Source of the DNA: a virus | IMG/VR virus record: IMGVR_UViG_3300013126_000142 | Location: 1 to 31,832 of that record | Length of the DNA stretch: 31,832 bases | Direction: 5' to 3' (one strand) | In this document: positions 19,968-27,624 of the stretch, in pieces | How positions within the stretch are numbered: position 1 is the first letter of the stretch | How the letters are laid out: every line of letters starts with the position of its first letter | Position numbers and translations under genes: made by a program | The notes under the pieces: generated by a model | The model's database searches: none | The model's input: only the letters and a program-made list of their open reading frames with translations | What the model was told of the DNA's origin: nothing

Positions 19968-21527
19968 TCACCCAACCACTATTATACGAAAAGAAAGTTG
20001 TTTAGAACCTGTCCTGTTGTTCTTGAAATAACGACCGCCAGAAATATGGTGAGAGCCGCCCATTTCATACAAATTGTCATCATCTGCTGTAATCATTCCC
20101 TCTATTTGTGAGCGCGACGAACCACGGAGACGCTTGGCAAGTTCGTCAGGCAATATTCCTGCCTTCTGTTTGGGAAAATCACCCCTCGCCAAAACAAAGG
20201 CGTTTTGCCCCCTTGTCTCCATTGCCAGAGCACCATGAACCGATTCGGGCATCATTGACTTGTGAGCCTGATACGCCGCCTCCTCCCCATGTCGGTCAAA
20301 CCCACGCCCTGTGGCAAGATGTCCAAATACATCGTGAACAGCCCTAAATTTGTCGTTTGTGTCGTCATCCCAATATGGATGAGAACCAGTCACCGATGTT
20401 TTCATAACCTTCAGACGCTTGTTCTCAACAACATCTTTTCGCATTGAATGGAATCCGTCATAGGGGTCGTAGTCCACAAACTCTACGGTTATACCCATTT
20501 CTCTCAGCATTTCAAATTGACGCTCAACTTCTTCTTTGAGTTCGTCATACGCTTTCTTTGCTTTTTCATCAACCTCTGGCTGTAAGTCGTAATGGTCGGC
20601 AATTCGTTGTCTTTTCTCGGGCGCAACTGCCACAACATCACTGAAATCACCATTCAAATGTTTGGCAAACATTGGAATGGGCTCAGCCAATTGCATGGTC
20701 ACATTCTCAGGACCAGTTCTATCCATATTCTTGGGTTCCACAATGGCGGGTTTGGCATTAGCGGCAGATGGTTTTCTCTTTGACCGCATCATTTCTACTA
20801 TCGGGTCAAAGGTATACCAAGGAATCGTATCTGCCCCATCGCCATCGGTTGTCAAAAAAGCGTTGTCCCAGTCCTCTTTTTCGTTTGTTTCTTTAGCCCT
20901 CCACAACCTCTCAAGAAAAGCAATTGACTTTTGATTCTGCGCTTTACCCAACTCGTAAGCCCGTTCCCTGTTTTGTTCATTGTTCTCATAGATGTCAACA
21001 ACATCAATATAAAACATCCCTTTCTCAACCCAAGCCCCAATCCCAACTTGCCTCGCACCCTCTAGCGGTTCGTCAAAAATTCTTTCCCCGTGATATTCCA
21101 TCCATGCAATCACGCGGTCAATCGCATCCTCGCGAACCTCGCCATTTTCATCAAAAACCTTATCCATATCCACCGACATACCGTGCTTATTCCTGCCCAC
21201 CGATATGCCTTGCTTAACATCCATTTTGAGATTTCTGTCTGCAGTGAAACCACCAGACTTTGCCTCAATTAGCCATTTGCGAACAACTTCCGATTTTTGT
21301 GGACTATCTTGTCTTAATTCAAATTTTTTTATACGAAAACTACGAAGACTGTCAATGGCATAACGAAGTGCGGTAACAAGGGGTGTTTTGTCCTCGTCAC
21401 TACCCGGCATGGTGAACATTCCGTCACCATCTCCATCCTTGGGAAATTTGGGTTTTCCGCCAAGCGCAACACGTCGTATATTGCCGATGTTTAGTCCAAG
21501 AATTTTTATGCGAATTTCGTCAGACAT
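19968..21527 (-). CDS. Multi-domain phage protein with HDxFGH domain
   Basis: A 519-residue product. ATG 21527 is chosen because an extended -10 ends 7 bases upstream. Residues 24-45 contain PKFPKDGDGDGMF, a Ca-loop-like acidic motif. Residues 105-200 form a beta-rich domain (VGRNKHGMSVDMDKVFDENG... GIGAWVEKGMFYIDVVDIYE) of a kind found in actinophage proteins. After a polar linker, residues 295-460 hold a second domain with TGSHPYWDDDTN, FRAVHDVFGHLATG (H398, H403), RHGEEAAYQAH and METRGQNAF. The His/Glu cluster looks like a metal or catalytic site, but the activity is unknown to me. The gene follows the capsid gene and its terminator. Confidence 0.7.
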   Translation of the reverse strand: MSDEIRIKILGLNIGNIRRVALGGKPKFPKDGDGDGMFTMPGSDEDKTPLVTALRYAIDSLRSFRIKKFELRQDSPQKSEVVRKWLIEAKSGGFTADRNLKMDVKQGISVGRNKHGMSVDMDKVFDENGEVREDAIDRVIAWMEYHGERIFDEPLEGARQVGIGAWVEKGMFYIDVVDIYENNEQNRERAYELGKAQNQKSIAFLERLWRAKETNEKEDWDNAFLTTDGDGADTIPWYTFDPIVEMMRSKRKPSAANAKPAIVEPKNMDRTGPENVTMQLAEPIPMFAKHLNGDFSDVVAVAPEKRQRIADHYDLQPEVDEKAKKAYDELKEEVERQFEMLREMGITVEFVDYDPYDGFHSMRKDVVENKRLKVMKTSVTGSHPYWDDDTNDKFRAVHDVFGHLATGRGFDRHGEEAAYQAHKSMMPESVHGALAMETRGQNAFVLARGDFPKQKAGILPDELAKRLRGSSRSQIEGMITADDDNLYEMGGSHHISGGRYFKNNRTGSKQLSFRIIVVG

Positions 21528-21534
21528 CACAGTA

Positions 21535-21543
21535 ATTATCCCA
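21535..21543 (-). promoter_or_regulatory. Extended -10 promoter after the capsid terminator
   Basis: Minus strand TGGGATAAT: a TGn extension and GATAAT, 7 bases before ATG 21527. A -35 would fall in the terminator stem and is not recognisable. Since the terminator stops capsid transcripts, the downstream gene needs its own start. Confidence 0.5.
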
Positions 21544-21546
21544 TAA

Positions 21547-21603
21547 AAAGCGAAGCCCCCGCCTCAACCCAATGTTTCTGGGTCTTGGCGGGGGCGACGC
21601 TTT
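21547..21603 (-). terminator. Strong intrinsic terminator after the major capsid gene
   Basis: GCCCCCGCC (21555-21563) pairs perfectly with GGCGGGGGC (21587-21595). The stem extends outward through AAAGCG/CGCTTT across a 2-base mismatch, and the loop contains a further ACCC/GGGT pairing. On the minus strand the stem ends CGCTTTTTAT. It begins 19 bases after the capsid stop. Confidence 0.85.
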
Positions 21604-21621
21604 GAACGGCGTCAGCCGTTA

Positions 21622-22941
21622 TCAGGCAGGTGCACCGTCAAACGTGACTTCGACGAACGCTTCCGGACGCTTGACAGCAAGCGCAAGGCGCTGCTCGGCA
21701 AGAATCACGATTGCGTTACGCACGAAGAAGTCTGCGTGCTGCTCGCTGATGCGGATGTTCGCCGTCTCGCGGTCGTAGATTTGCGCCGCGGTGCCGAATG
21801 CGCCGACAAGTGCGGTGCCTTCTGCGATTGCGGGTGTGTCCACAACAGGGATGCGCCACAGGCGAGGCTGACCACCAAGGGCGACCGACACAGCAACGAG
21901 GTACTGACCGTTGTCATCCTTGGACAGTTCAATGTCCTCCCAGTCGTTCGGGTGCATCACGACGCCCGTCGGCTCGTAGTACGCGAGGAACGAGAGCGTT
22001 GCCGCACGACGGATTGCATCCGCCTTGAGGTCGCCCACGCCACCTGCAGACCACGAGTAGGTCTGGATGCCGCTGGTGTTGAGAACACCTTCAAGGTTCT
22101 CGCCCGTTCCGTCACCGTTCAGAATCTGAGTGTCCTCAAGAAGACGCAGACCGTACATCAGTTCGTTGTCGATGATGCTACGGAGTTGCGGCTCATCGGC
22201 AAGAACATTGCGGTGAGCGGCTTCCCAGTGAGCCATCGTGCGAACCGGTGCCTGATGTCCAGTGAACTTCAGACCCGACTGCGGCTTGGCACCGAACACT
22301 GCGGGCGAACCCGAGCGCTCGGCGACCGCTGCCGCGTTGTTGGTCGGAGGCGTCATGCCAGCCGGTGAGGTGTAGCCGATTTGACGGAAGTACTCAATCA
22401 CGGCAGCGTTGGTGGTGCGCTTCGGGAAGAGGTCGCGGACGCGACGGGTACGAGTCGGGGCAACGACCATCGGGTCGCGCTGGAACGTACCGAACTGCTC
22501 AACCGACGAAAGCGGCGACGCCGGACCCGTTGGCATACTCGTGAAGACATCCTTCACGTTGTACTCAAACGGGGCAGGCATGTTCGCGCCATTGCGACCT
22601 GACTTCAGGGACTTGAACTCTTCTGAAGCGAGAAACGCATCACCGATGCTCTTGATTTCACGCGAGGTCAGTTGCTGAACTGGTTGAGCGGCGGCGCTTG
22701 CGACCGACTCAGAGGCGGGCTGTGAAGCCCACTTCTCTGCATCGCGCATGCTCTCCATGCCTTCAATCAGGCTCTTGATTTCGCGGATGTCCGACATGTT
22801 GCGGTCGAACGCGCTCTTTTGTTCTGCAGAAACAACAACCGTGCCGTCTTCAACTTTGAAAGAGTCGGCGATGGTCTTGTTGTCTGTCATCTTTTCGCGA
22901 AGTGCGGTTTGCAGTTCGCGAAGGCGAATGTCATCAGACAT
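21622..22941 (-). CDS. HK97-type major capsid protein
   Basis: A 439-residue product from ATG 22941, with the near-perfect ribosome site AGGAGGG 6 bases upstream; a longer frame from 23010 is unlikely. Residues 1-100 are a charged helical 'delta-domain-like' region (LRELQTALREKMTDN, DIREIKSLIEGMESM). The fold then follows the HK97 plan: an N-arm, VRDLFPKRTTNAAVIEYFRQ (E-loop entry), a spine region, GLRLLEDTQILNGDGTGENLEG, GVVMHPNDWEDIELSKDDNG, PRLWRIPVVDTPAIAEGTAL and IYDRETANIRISEQ...FFVRNAIVILAEQRLALAVKRPEAF. Codon use is richer in G/C at third positions than in its neighbours, as expected for the most abundant virion protein. No separate protease gene is visible. Confidence 0.92.
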   Translation of the reverse strand: MSDDIRLRELQTALREKMTDNKTIADSFKVEDGTVVVSAEQKSAFDRNMSDIREIKSLIEGMESMRDAEKWASQPASESVASAAAQPVQQLTSREIKSIGDAFLASEEFKSLKSGRNGANMPAPFEYNVKDVFTSMPTGPASPLSSVEQFGTFQRDPMVVAPTRTRRVRDLFPKRTTNAAVIEYFRQIGYTSPAGMTPPTNNAAAVAERSGSPAVFGAKPQSGLKFTGHQAPVRTMAHWEAAHRNVLADEPQLRSIIDNELMYGLRLLEDTQILNGDGTGENLEGVLNTSGIQTYSWSAGGVGDLKADAIRRAATLSFLAYYEPTGVVMHPNDWEDIELSKDDNGQYLVAVSVALGGQPRLWRIPVVDTPAIAEGTALVGAFGTAAQIYDRETANIRISEQHADFFVRNAIVILAEQRLALAVKRPEAFVEVTFDGAPA

Positions 22942-22980
22942 TTGAATCCCTCCTGGGGAATGTGTTGGGTGGTTGTAATC

Positions 22981-23010
22981 GTTATACGACTTAGGTAAGC
23001 ACCCAGTCAC
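22981..23010 (-). promoter_or_regulatory. Possible capsid-gene promoter
   Basis: Minus strand GTGACT (23010-23005), 18 bases, TATAAC (22986-22981). The -10 matches consensus in 5 of 6 positions and the -35 in 4 of 6. It lies about 40 bases before the capsid ATG, leaving room for the leader with AGGAGGG. Confidence 0.45.
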
Positions 23011-23070
23011 AGTAAACTATTCATCTACTGACAATACGAGAATAACATGTTTTGTTGTTATGGCTTGCAA

Positions 23071-24192
23071 CTAAGAGAGTTTGTGTCGCCTGACAATACT
23101 CTGCGGACAACAACCATCAATAATCTTTACACCTTTTGTTCCATCGGTGAAATAGCCGTCTTTCTTGACTGATTTGACATCCTTGGATGGATGGTTCTCG
23201 GGAATCAAATCAAAGTCCATTCGTGAACCGCGAGGCATCGGCTCATCAGAACTCATCGCCTTGAGAAAAGTTAATACACGCTTCTTGGCATCCGCCTCAG
23301 AACCAGCAATCAACCCGCGCACATATACCTGCTTAACATCACGCAAATTAGTTTTATGAGCCTGCTTCTTGACGGACGCATTGTGTTTACGCACGAGAAT
23401 CGCCAAACCATTGACGGTCTCACTGCTCACATTTGGCAAACGTTTCTTGGGTCGGGTAATCATTTTCTTTTGTACATCACGCAAACCATCAAAAGATTTC
23501 TTGCCGGTTCGCACACGCGGATTCTTCTTTGGCGACCTATCTGTTCGCAAACCCATAACCCTGTTGTAGTCAGAACCGTTAGAGCATGGCAACCAAACGG
23601 TTTTGCCGTCACTAGCCGTATATCGCCTGATTCCGATACACCCCAAGTTTCTTGCCCGTACACGAGCAGAATCAGGATTTTGAAACACATCGGGGTCAGT
23701 TGACCTACTCACACGATTAACGAAACTCTTACCCTCCATATTTGAATCAGGACAACAGTTCTCGGACTTGGCAGAAACAAGACCACCATCAGGCAAGGTT
23801 TCAATACCCGCAACACCTCGTTCCCGTAGGGGGTCAAACCGCTCAGTTGCCACACACGGCGCATAGTACTTGAGTCCACCAAAAACAATTGTCCGCACAC
23901 CCTTGCACCCGCGCTTGCGGGATGCTTCCTCTGCCATTGCACGAGTCTCGTACATTTCGCCAGATTTTGATTCTGTTAGAGAAGCACGATGCTCTAACTC
24001 TGTTCTGGGAACGCGAACACTTTTTGCTGATGCTTTACGCATCTCATTGGAGCCCTTGCGAACTGAAACAAACTCATCGTGAGAGGCACATGGCATCCAT
24101 GACCCGTCATGCTCATGCGCACCGCGACAACCAAGTTGACGGGCAACCATGAGCGCCTGCTCCCGAGTTACTTTGGGTTTTTCGTCGCTCAT
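23071..24192 (-). CDS. Virion-region protein with three Cys-pair repeats
   Basis: A 373-residue product (AAGGA 5 bases upstream). A module of the form AxxxARxLGCxGxH....WxPC occurs three times: ARQLGCRGAHEHDGSWMPC (C22/C35), SRKRGCKGVR...YYAPC (C96/C113) and ARNLGCIGIRRYTASDGKTV...PC (C185/C203). A CC pair lies at 146-147 and another near the C-terminus (DGCCPQS). The repeats could each bind metal or form a disulfide in the virion. The C-terminal 150 residues are basic and partly helical (LAILVRKHNASVKKQAHKT, EADAKKRVLTFLKAMSSDE). It lies between the capsid gene and the kinase-like proteins, so it is probably virion-associated. Confidence 0.65.
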   Translation of the reverse strand: MSDEKPKVTREQALMVARQLGCRGAHEHDGSWMPCASHDEFVSVRKGSNEMRKASAKSVRVPRTELEHRASLTESKSGEMYETRAMAEEASRKRGCKGVRTIVFGGLKYYAPCVATERFDPLRERGVAGIETLPDGGLVSAKSENCCPDSNMEGKSFVNRVSRSTDPDVFQNPDSARVRARNLGCIGIRRYTASDGKTVWLPCSNGSDYNRVMGLRTDRSPKKNPRVRTGKKSFDGLRDVQKKMITRPKKRLPNVSSETVNGLAILVRKHNASVKKQAHKTNLRDVKQVYVRGLIAGSEADAKKRVLTFLKAMSSDEPMPRGSRMDFDLIPENHPSKDVKSVKKDGYFTDGTKGVKIIDGCCPQSIVRRHKLS

Positions 24193-24200
24193 TTGCTTCC

Positions 24201-24503
24201 TTAGATATCTATAACCGTGTAGCCAAGTTTCTTAATGACGGCATCAATTTTGGTTTTTGCTTCACCCGAGTATTCGCCTTCTTCTGAATCGTAATAACTG
24301 AAACCCGTCGTCAAACCTTCCAAACTTTTGAAGAACTTGTTCGGTTTGGGGTTTGAATACACCTTTTTGGAAAACTCATAAAATCTTATGTCGTCTTCTT
24401 TGCTGTTTGAAAACTGACGAACACCATCCCCCACCTCAATGAAAACAATCGGCATGCCTTTGAAGTTAAGGACTTCCGATGGGGTGAACATGCGATACTT
24501 CAT
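24201..24503 (-). CDS. Small hypothetical protein
   Basis: A 100-residue product. MKYRMFTPSEVLNFKGMPIV is followed by a mixed alpha/beta region (FIEVGDGVRQFSN, DDIRFYEFSKKVYSN, KFFKSLEGLTTGFSYYDSEE) and IDAVIKKLGYTVIDI at the end. It starts 9 bases after the kinase-like gene and ends 8 bases before the Cys-repeat gene, so all three are one transcript. The AAAGGAT that serves as its ribosome site is formed by the end of the preceding gene. No motif recognised. Confidence 0.55.
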   Translation of the reverse strand: MKYRMFTPSEVLNFKGMPIVFIEVGDGVRQFSNSKEDDIRFYEFSKKVYSNPKPNKFFKSLEGLTTGFSYYDSEEGEYSGEAKTKIDAVIKKLGYTVIDI

Positions 24504-24512
24504 AAAACAATT

Positions 24513-27206
24513 TTATCCTTTCAGAATGATTTTGGTTATTTCTTCAGGGTCGGCGTCAATCAACCATTGCAGACGCTTATCGGTATGAGCGACCATATGG
24601 TCAGGTTTATTATCCTTAATTTTTCGTGGGTTGCCCGGTGTGCCCGCTGCTTCCATTACTTCCTTGCCGAACAGTGCAAATTGTACTTTTTCTTGACTTT
24701 CACGCAAGCGTCGCTGAACCGCAATCACTTGTTCTTTAACTTGCTGACGAGTCAATTCCCCACGTTTAACCCTTGTACGAATTCCATTAATAATATTATT
24801 TCGGGCACCAGCACCATCCACCCAATATTGTAGACCTTCTGCGTTTCCGTAGTCTTTATCTAAATCAAAGAAACCTGCTTGATGGAAAGTTAGAGACATG
24901 TCAATCGGCACAATACGCTTCAAGCCGTTTGATTCTTCAATCACGAAATAATTTCCGCCGTGTCTGTCCACATTCAAAATTGCGAAATCCAAAAGGGTCA
25001 ACGCAACACCGTCCGCAACATTTACGTCAAGCAACTCAGTAAACATCGCTGGCGACTCATATGGGTCTGCCACATAGTTGGACACATGTTCAAACAGAAC
25101 CGCTCGTCCTTCGCCTTGCCTATCTTGATAGGGGGAACCAACAAAACGGAAACCACCGACAGGAAAACCCATTCTTCCGGCAATATTATTCCCCAAAACT
25201 TCGGCAACATCTTCTTGTGCTCCGTGTGCGCGTCTTTTTTCGTATTTCATCAAATATTTTTTACCAGTTGTTCTATCGGTGAATACGCGCAACTCTCCGT
25301 TGATGCCGCCCCTCATGTTCCCAAGTTCGTAACGCTTGTCTGGCTTTGGTCCGAAAGGACCGCCGGGGTCCGTGTCCGTATTTGCCTCAAGTGCGCTAAT
25401 GACAAAAATATCGGGCACATCTCGCAAGTCTCCACCATTTTTTAGATGTTCTGCAGCCTGTTCAGCATTACTGATTTTTGTGTTTGGTTGTACGGCTTTC
25501 CCTGCGGGAAGACCGTCATCGCCAAGGGGAGCCAGTTTGTTATCTTCTTTAATTTGTTTTCCGCCAATCTCTGCGGTCTTCACCTTCGGTGCATCTCCAT
25601 CGGATTTTGGTTTATCTGCCTTGGGTGAAGTTGGCGGTTTCGGAGGAGTCGGAGTGGGAGCCCTCGGGTTTGACGGCGGAGTTTCGGGTGGCTCTGGCTT
25701 TTTCCACGGCGGGTCGTCAACGGCTTTTTGGAACATCTCGTTTTCTAAATCACGTCGCCTGATGTCTTGTTTGTTCAGAATGATTCTGCGAAGAGCACCC
25801 TCTCGTTCTCCGGCTGACCGATTTTTTTCGCGGAGAAAGTCTATGTCTTTACTTATACGTTCAGCCGCCCCACGCTTTTCTTGGTCGTTGATTGCGATAC
25901 GTTCTTTAAGTTCTTCAACATCTCCCCAATTTCCGTCGCGCACTTCGTCTTCAAATCTGTCTTGAGCGTCCAAAGTGAATTCTTGTTCTTCCCAAAGACT
26001 CTTCATTCGTTGAAAGTCATCATTGTCGAGACGGTCTATGTTTCCCCTCTCAAGCAACATATTGATATTGTCAAACAAAATATCAAACGGGTCGTTGCTG
26101 TCTGTAGGTGTGCTCGGTTTCTCTGGTGTGGGGGTACTTGGCTTTTTCGGTTCAGGCTTTTTCGCTGTTGGTTTCTTGCGTTTTGGTTTCGGTTCTGGCT
26201 TGACAGACGGTTCCATCGGTTCACCAGTAGGGCGCTTCCCTGCAGTTTCTTTAGCCCTTTCTTCTGACGCTCGTCGCCTACGGGCTCGTGCAGGACGCTT
26301 TGGTTTCGGTTCAACGATTTCTTCTGAACCCGTACGGGGTGCGCCAGGTTCCTCTAACTCTCTGCGCACTCTACGACGCTCAGAGTCGCGCAAACCTTCA
26401 TCGCGTGCGTCGGAATCAAAACCACCTCCGCGTACACCACCCCTACGTCGTGGTGCAGGCTTCTTTGGCGCACGAGGCTCTTTCGGTGCGTCACCACCTT
26501 CAAGTGCTTCCGCAACTCCACGCAAACCCCGCTCAATGCGACCACCCTCCTCTGCCCGACCAAGGCGTTGCAACATTCTTCGGTTACGGCGCTCAAGCCG
26601 ACGTCCGCGTCGTCTATCGTCAACATTTTCCAATCGTTCACCGATGTTGGTAATAGCATTAGCGATTCTTCGTGCTACACCCCAACCGCAATTTCGTCCG
26701 AATCTGTCGGTTATCTGCCCACCATATCGCGTGCCGACTGGACATCGCCATCCGCCGCGACGACCAGTGCCAGGAATTGAGAGACCCGGGTCCCAAAGTG
26801 CTCTTACTCGTTTGACTTCATAATTGAAAGTTGTCTTGCGTGATTCTGATACGAATGCGCGTGCCTTAAACTGAATTGTTTCGCGTTTTTCGTTTGCGGA
26901 AAAGTATTTAATCGGTATATCAGAAACAGATATCTTTTCTGCAAATTTTTCTTTTGGTTTGGGTTCGCGTCGGAGAGCCTGTGCAACAAGCGTTTCGGGC
27001 ATTGGACCTTCTACGGTCATCCCGCGGTCAAGAGCGACGCTTAGTTCCTGTTTTGTTATTTTTGAATTTTTGTATTCATCTCTGAAAGCGTCAACCAACC
27101 CTTTGGAATCTTCGGCGATTGCGCGAAAAGTCGTTCCAACATCCGATGTTGTGGCGACGAAGTACGGCTTGTCTTCGCGGTTTCTGACGATGAATGAAAT
27201 TTTCAT
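24513..27206 (-). CDS. Large protein: basic/disordered region plus HipA/PI-kinase-like domain
   Basis: An 897-residue product (GGAAAG 7 bases upstream of the ATG). Residues 1-140 are a folded N-domain. At 145-190 a Gly/Cys/Arg motif (GWRCPVGTRYGGQITDRFGR, NCGWGVARR) recurs in actinophage proteins, by my impression. 195-380 is highly basic, then Pro/Lys-rich. About 385-520 is charged helix. 540-570 is a Pro/Lys linker. About 600-840 is a kinase-like domain: K654 (YLMKYE), E665/E669 (AQEDVAEVLG), catalytic loop DRHGGN (747-752) and metal Asp in VPIDMS (D769). These match the actin-fragmin/PI3-4-kinase/HipA group. It shares the 30-residue DARDEG...PGAPRT module with the next large protein. It is likely a virion or ejected protein; the substrate is unknown. 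Confidence 0.72.
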   Translation of the reverse strand: MKISFIVRNREDKPYFVATTSDVGTTFRAIAEDSKGLVDAFRDEYKNSKITKQELSVALDRGMTVEGPMPETLVAQALRREPKPKEKFAEKISVSDIPIKYFSANEKRETIQFKARAFVSESRKTTFNYEVKRVRALWDPGLSIPGTGRRGGWRCPVGTRYGGQITDRFGRNCGWGVARRIANAITNIGERLENVDDRRRGRRLERRNRRMLQRLGRAEEGGRIERGLRGVAEALEGGDAPKEPRAPKKPAPRRRGGVRGGGFDSDARDEGLRDSERRRVRRELEEPGAPRTGSEEIVEPKPKRPARARRRRASEERAKETAGKRPTGEPMEPSVKPEPKPKRKKPTAKKPEPKKPSTPTPEKPSTPTDSNDPFDILFDNINMLLERGNIDRLDNDDFQRMKSLWEEQEFTLDAQDRFEDEVRDGNWGDVEELKERIAINDQEKRGAAERISKDIDFLREKNRSAGEREGALRRIILNKQDIRRRDLENEMFQKAVDDPPWKKPEPPETPPSNPRAPTPTPPKPPTSPKADKPKSDGDAPKVKTAEIGGKQIKEDNKLAPLGDDGLPAGKAVQPNTKISNAEQAAEHLKNGGDLRDVPDIFVISALEANTDTDPGGPFGPKPDKRYELGNMRGGINGELRVFTDRTTGKKYLMKYEKRRAHGAQEDVAEVLGNNIAGRMGFPVGGFRFVGSPYQDRQGEGRAVLFEHVSNYVADPYESPAMFTELLDVNVADGVALTLLDFAILNVDRHGGNYFVIEESNGLKRIVPIDMSLTFHQAGFFDLDKDYGNAEGLQYWVDGAGARNNIINGIRTRVKRGELTRQQVKEQVIAVQRRLRESQEKVQFALFGKEVMEAAGTPGNPRKIKDNKPDHMVAHTDKRLQWLIDADPEEITKIILKG

Positions 27207-27229
27207 TTAGGTCTTTCCAATGGTCTGCC

Positions 27230-27249
27230 AACACCATGCAGACGGTGTT
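27230..27249 (-). repeat. AACACC-N8-GGTGTT inverted repeat between large genes
   Basis: A 6-bp perfect inverted repeat in the 80-base gap between the two minus genes at 27,206 and 27,287. There is no T-tract on the minus side. It could be a weak processing or regulatory hairpin. Confidence 0.3.
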
Positions 27250-27286
27250 CCAATAATACCATTCACCCAAACAGGGCGTAATGTAA

Positions 27287-27607
27287 CTATTTTTTTTGAT
27301 TATTTGATTTTTTATAAGAGGGTTGCCCTTTGAGTTTCTTTAACGCATCATCAATCTCTTTTGGGGAAGCGTTTTCTTTCAAAGAAACATTGTATGGGGT
27401 CATTCCCGTTGAAAGCGCGTCTCGTGCTTTTTGGGGAGTGGAAAACACGGTCTTGACTGCGTCGCCAAACTTGGAACTATCTTCCACTACGCCAGACGAA
27501 TAATGACGTTTCCACTCGTTTGTTGCGGTCACAACAACAACCTCATACAACAATGATGGCTTCTCTTCGTCGGGAGATGTTACCTGTAGGAGATACGGAA
27601 AGCCCAT
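27287..27607 (-). CDS. Small hypothetical protein between the kinase-like genes
   Basis: A 106-residue product with AGGAT 8 bases before the ATG, 17 bases after the 1,401-residue gene. The N-terminal half is beta-rich (YLLQVTSPDEEKPSLLYEVV, VVTATNEWKRHYSSGVV). A helix FGDAVKTVFSTPQKARDALS follows, and the end is Lys/Asn/Gln-rich. By position it could be a partner of either kinase-like protein, much as the 100-residue gene follows the other. No family recognised. Confidence 0.55.
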   Translation of the reverse strand: MGFPYLLQVTSPDEEKPSLLYEVVVVTATNEWKRHYSSGVVEDSSKFGDAVKTVFSTPQKARDALSTGMTPYNVSLKENASPKEIDDALKKLKGQPSYKKSNNQKK

Positions 27608-27624
27608 GTGTTTATCCTAGCCAA

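Noticed and set aside
26023-26823. Rightward 266-residue frame rich in Ser, Arg and Pro
   Set aside because: Antisense of the basic/Pro-rich part of the kinase-like gene, which has clear domains and a ribosome site on the other strand.
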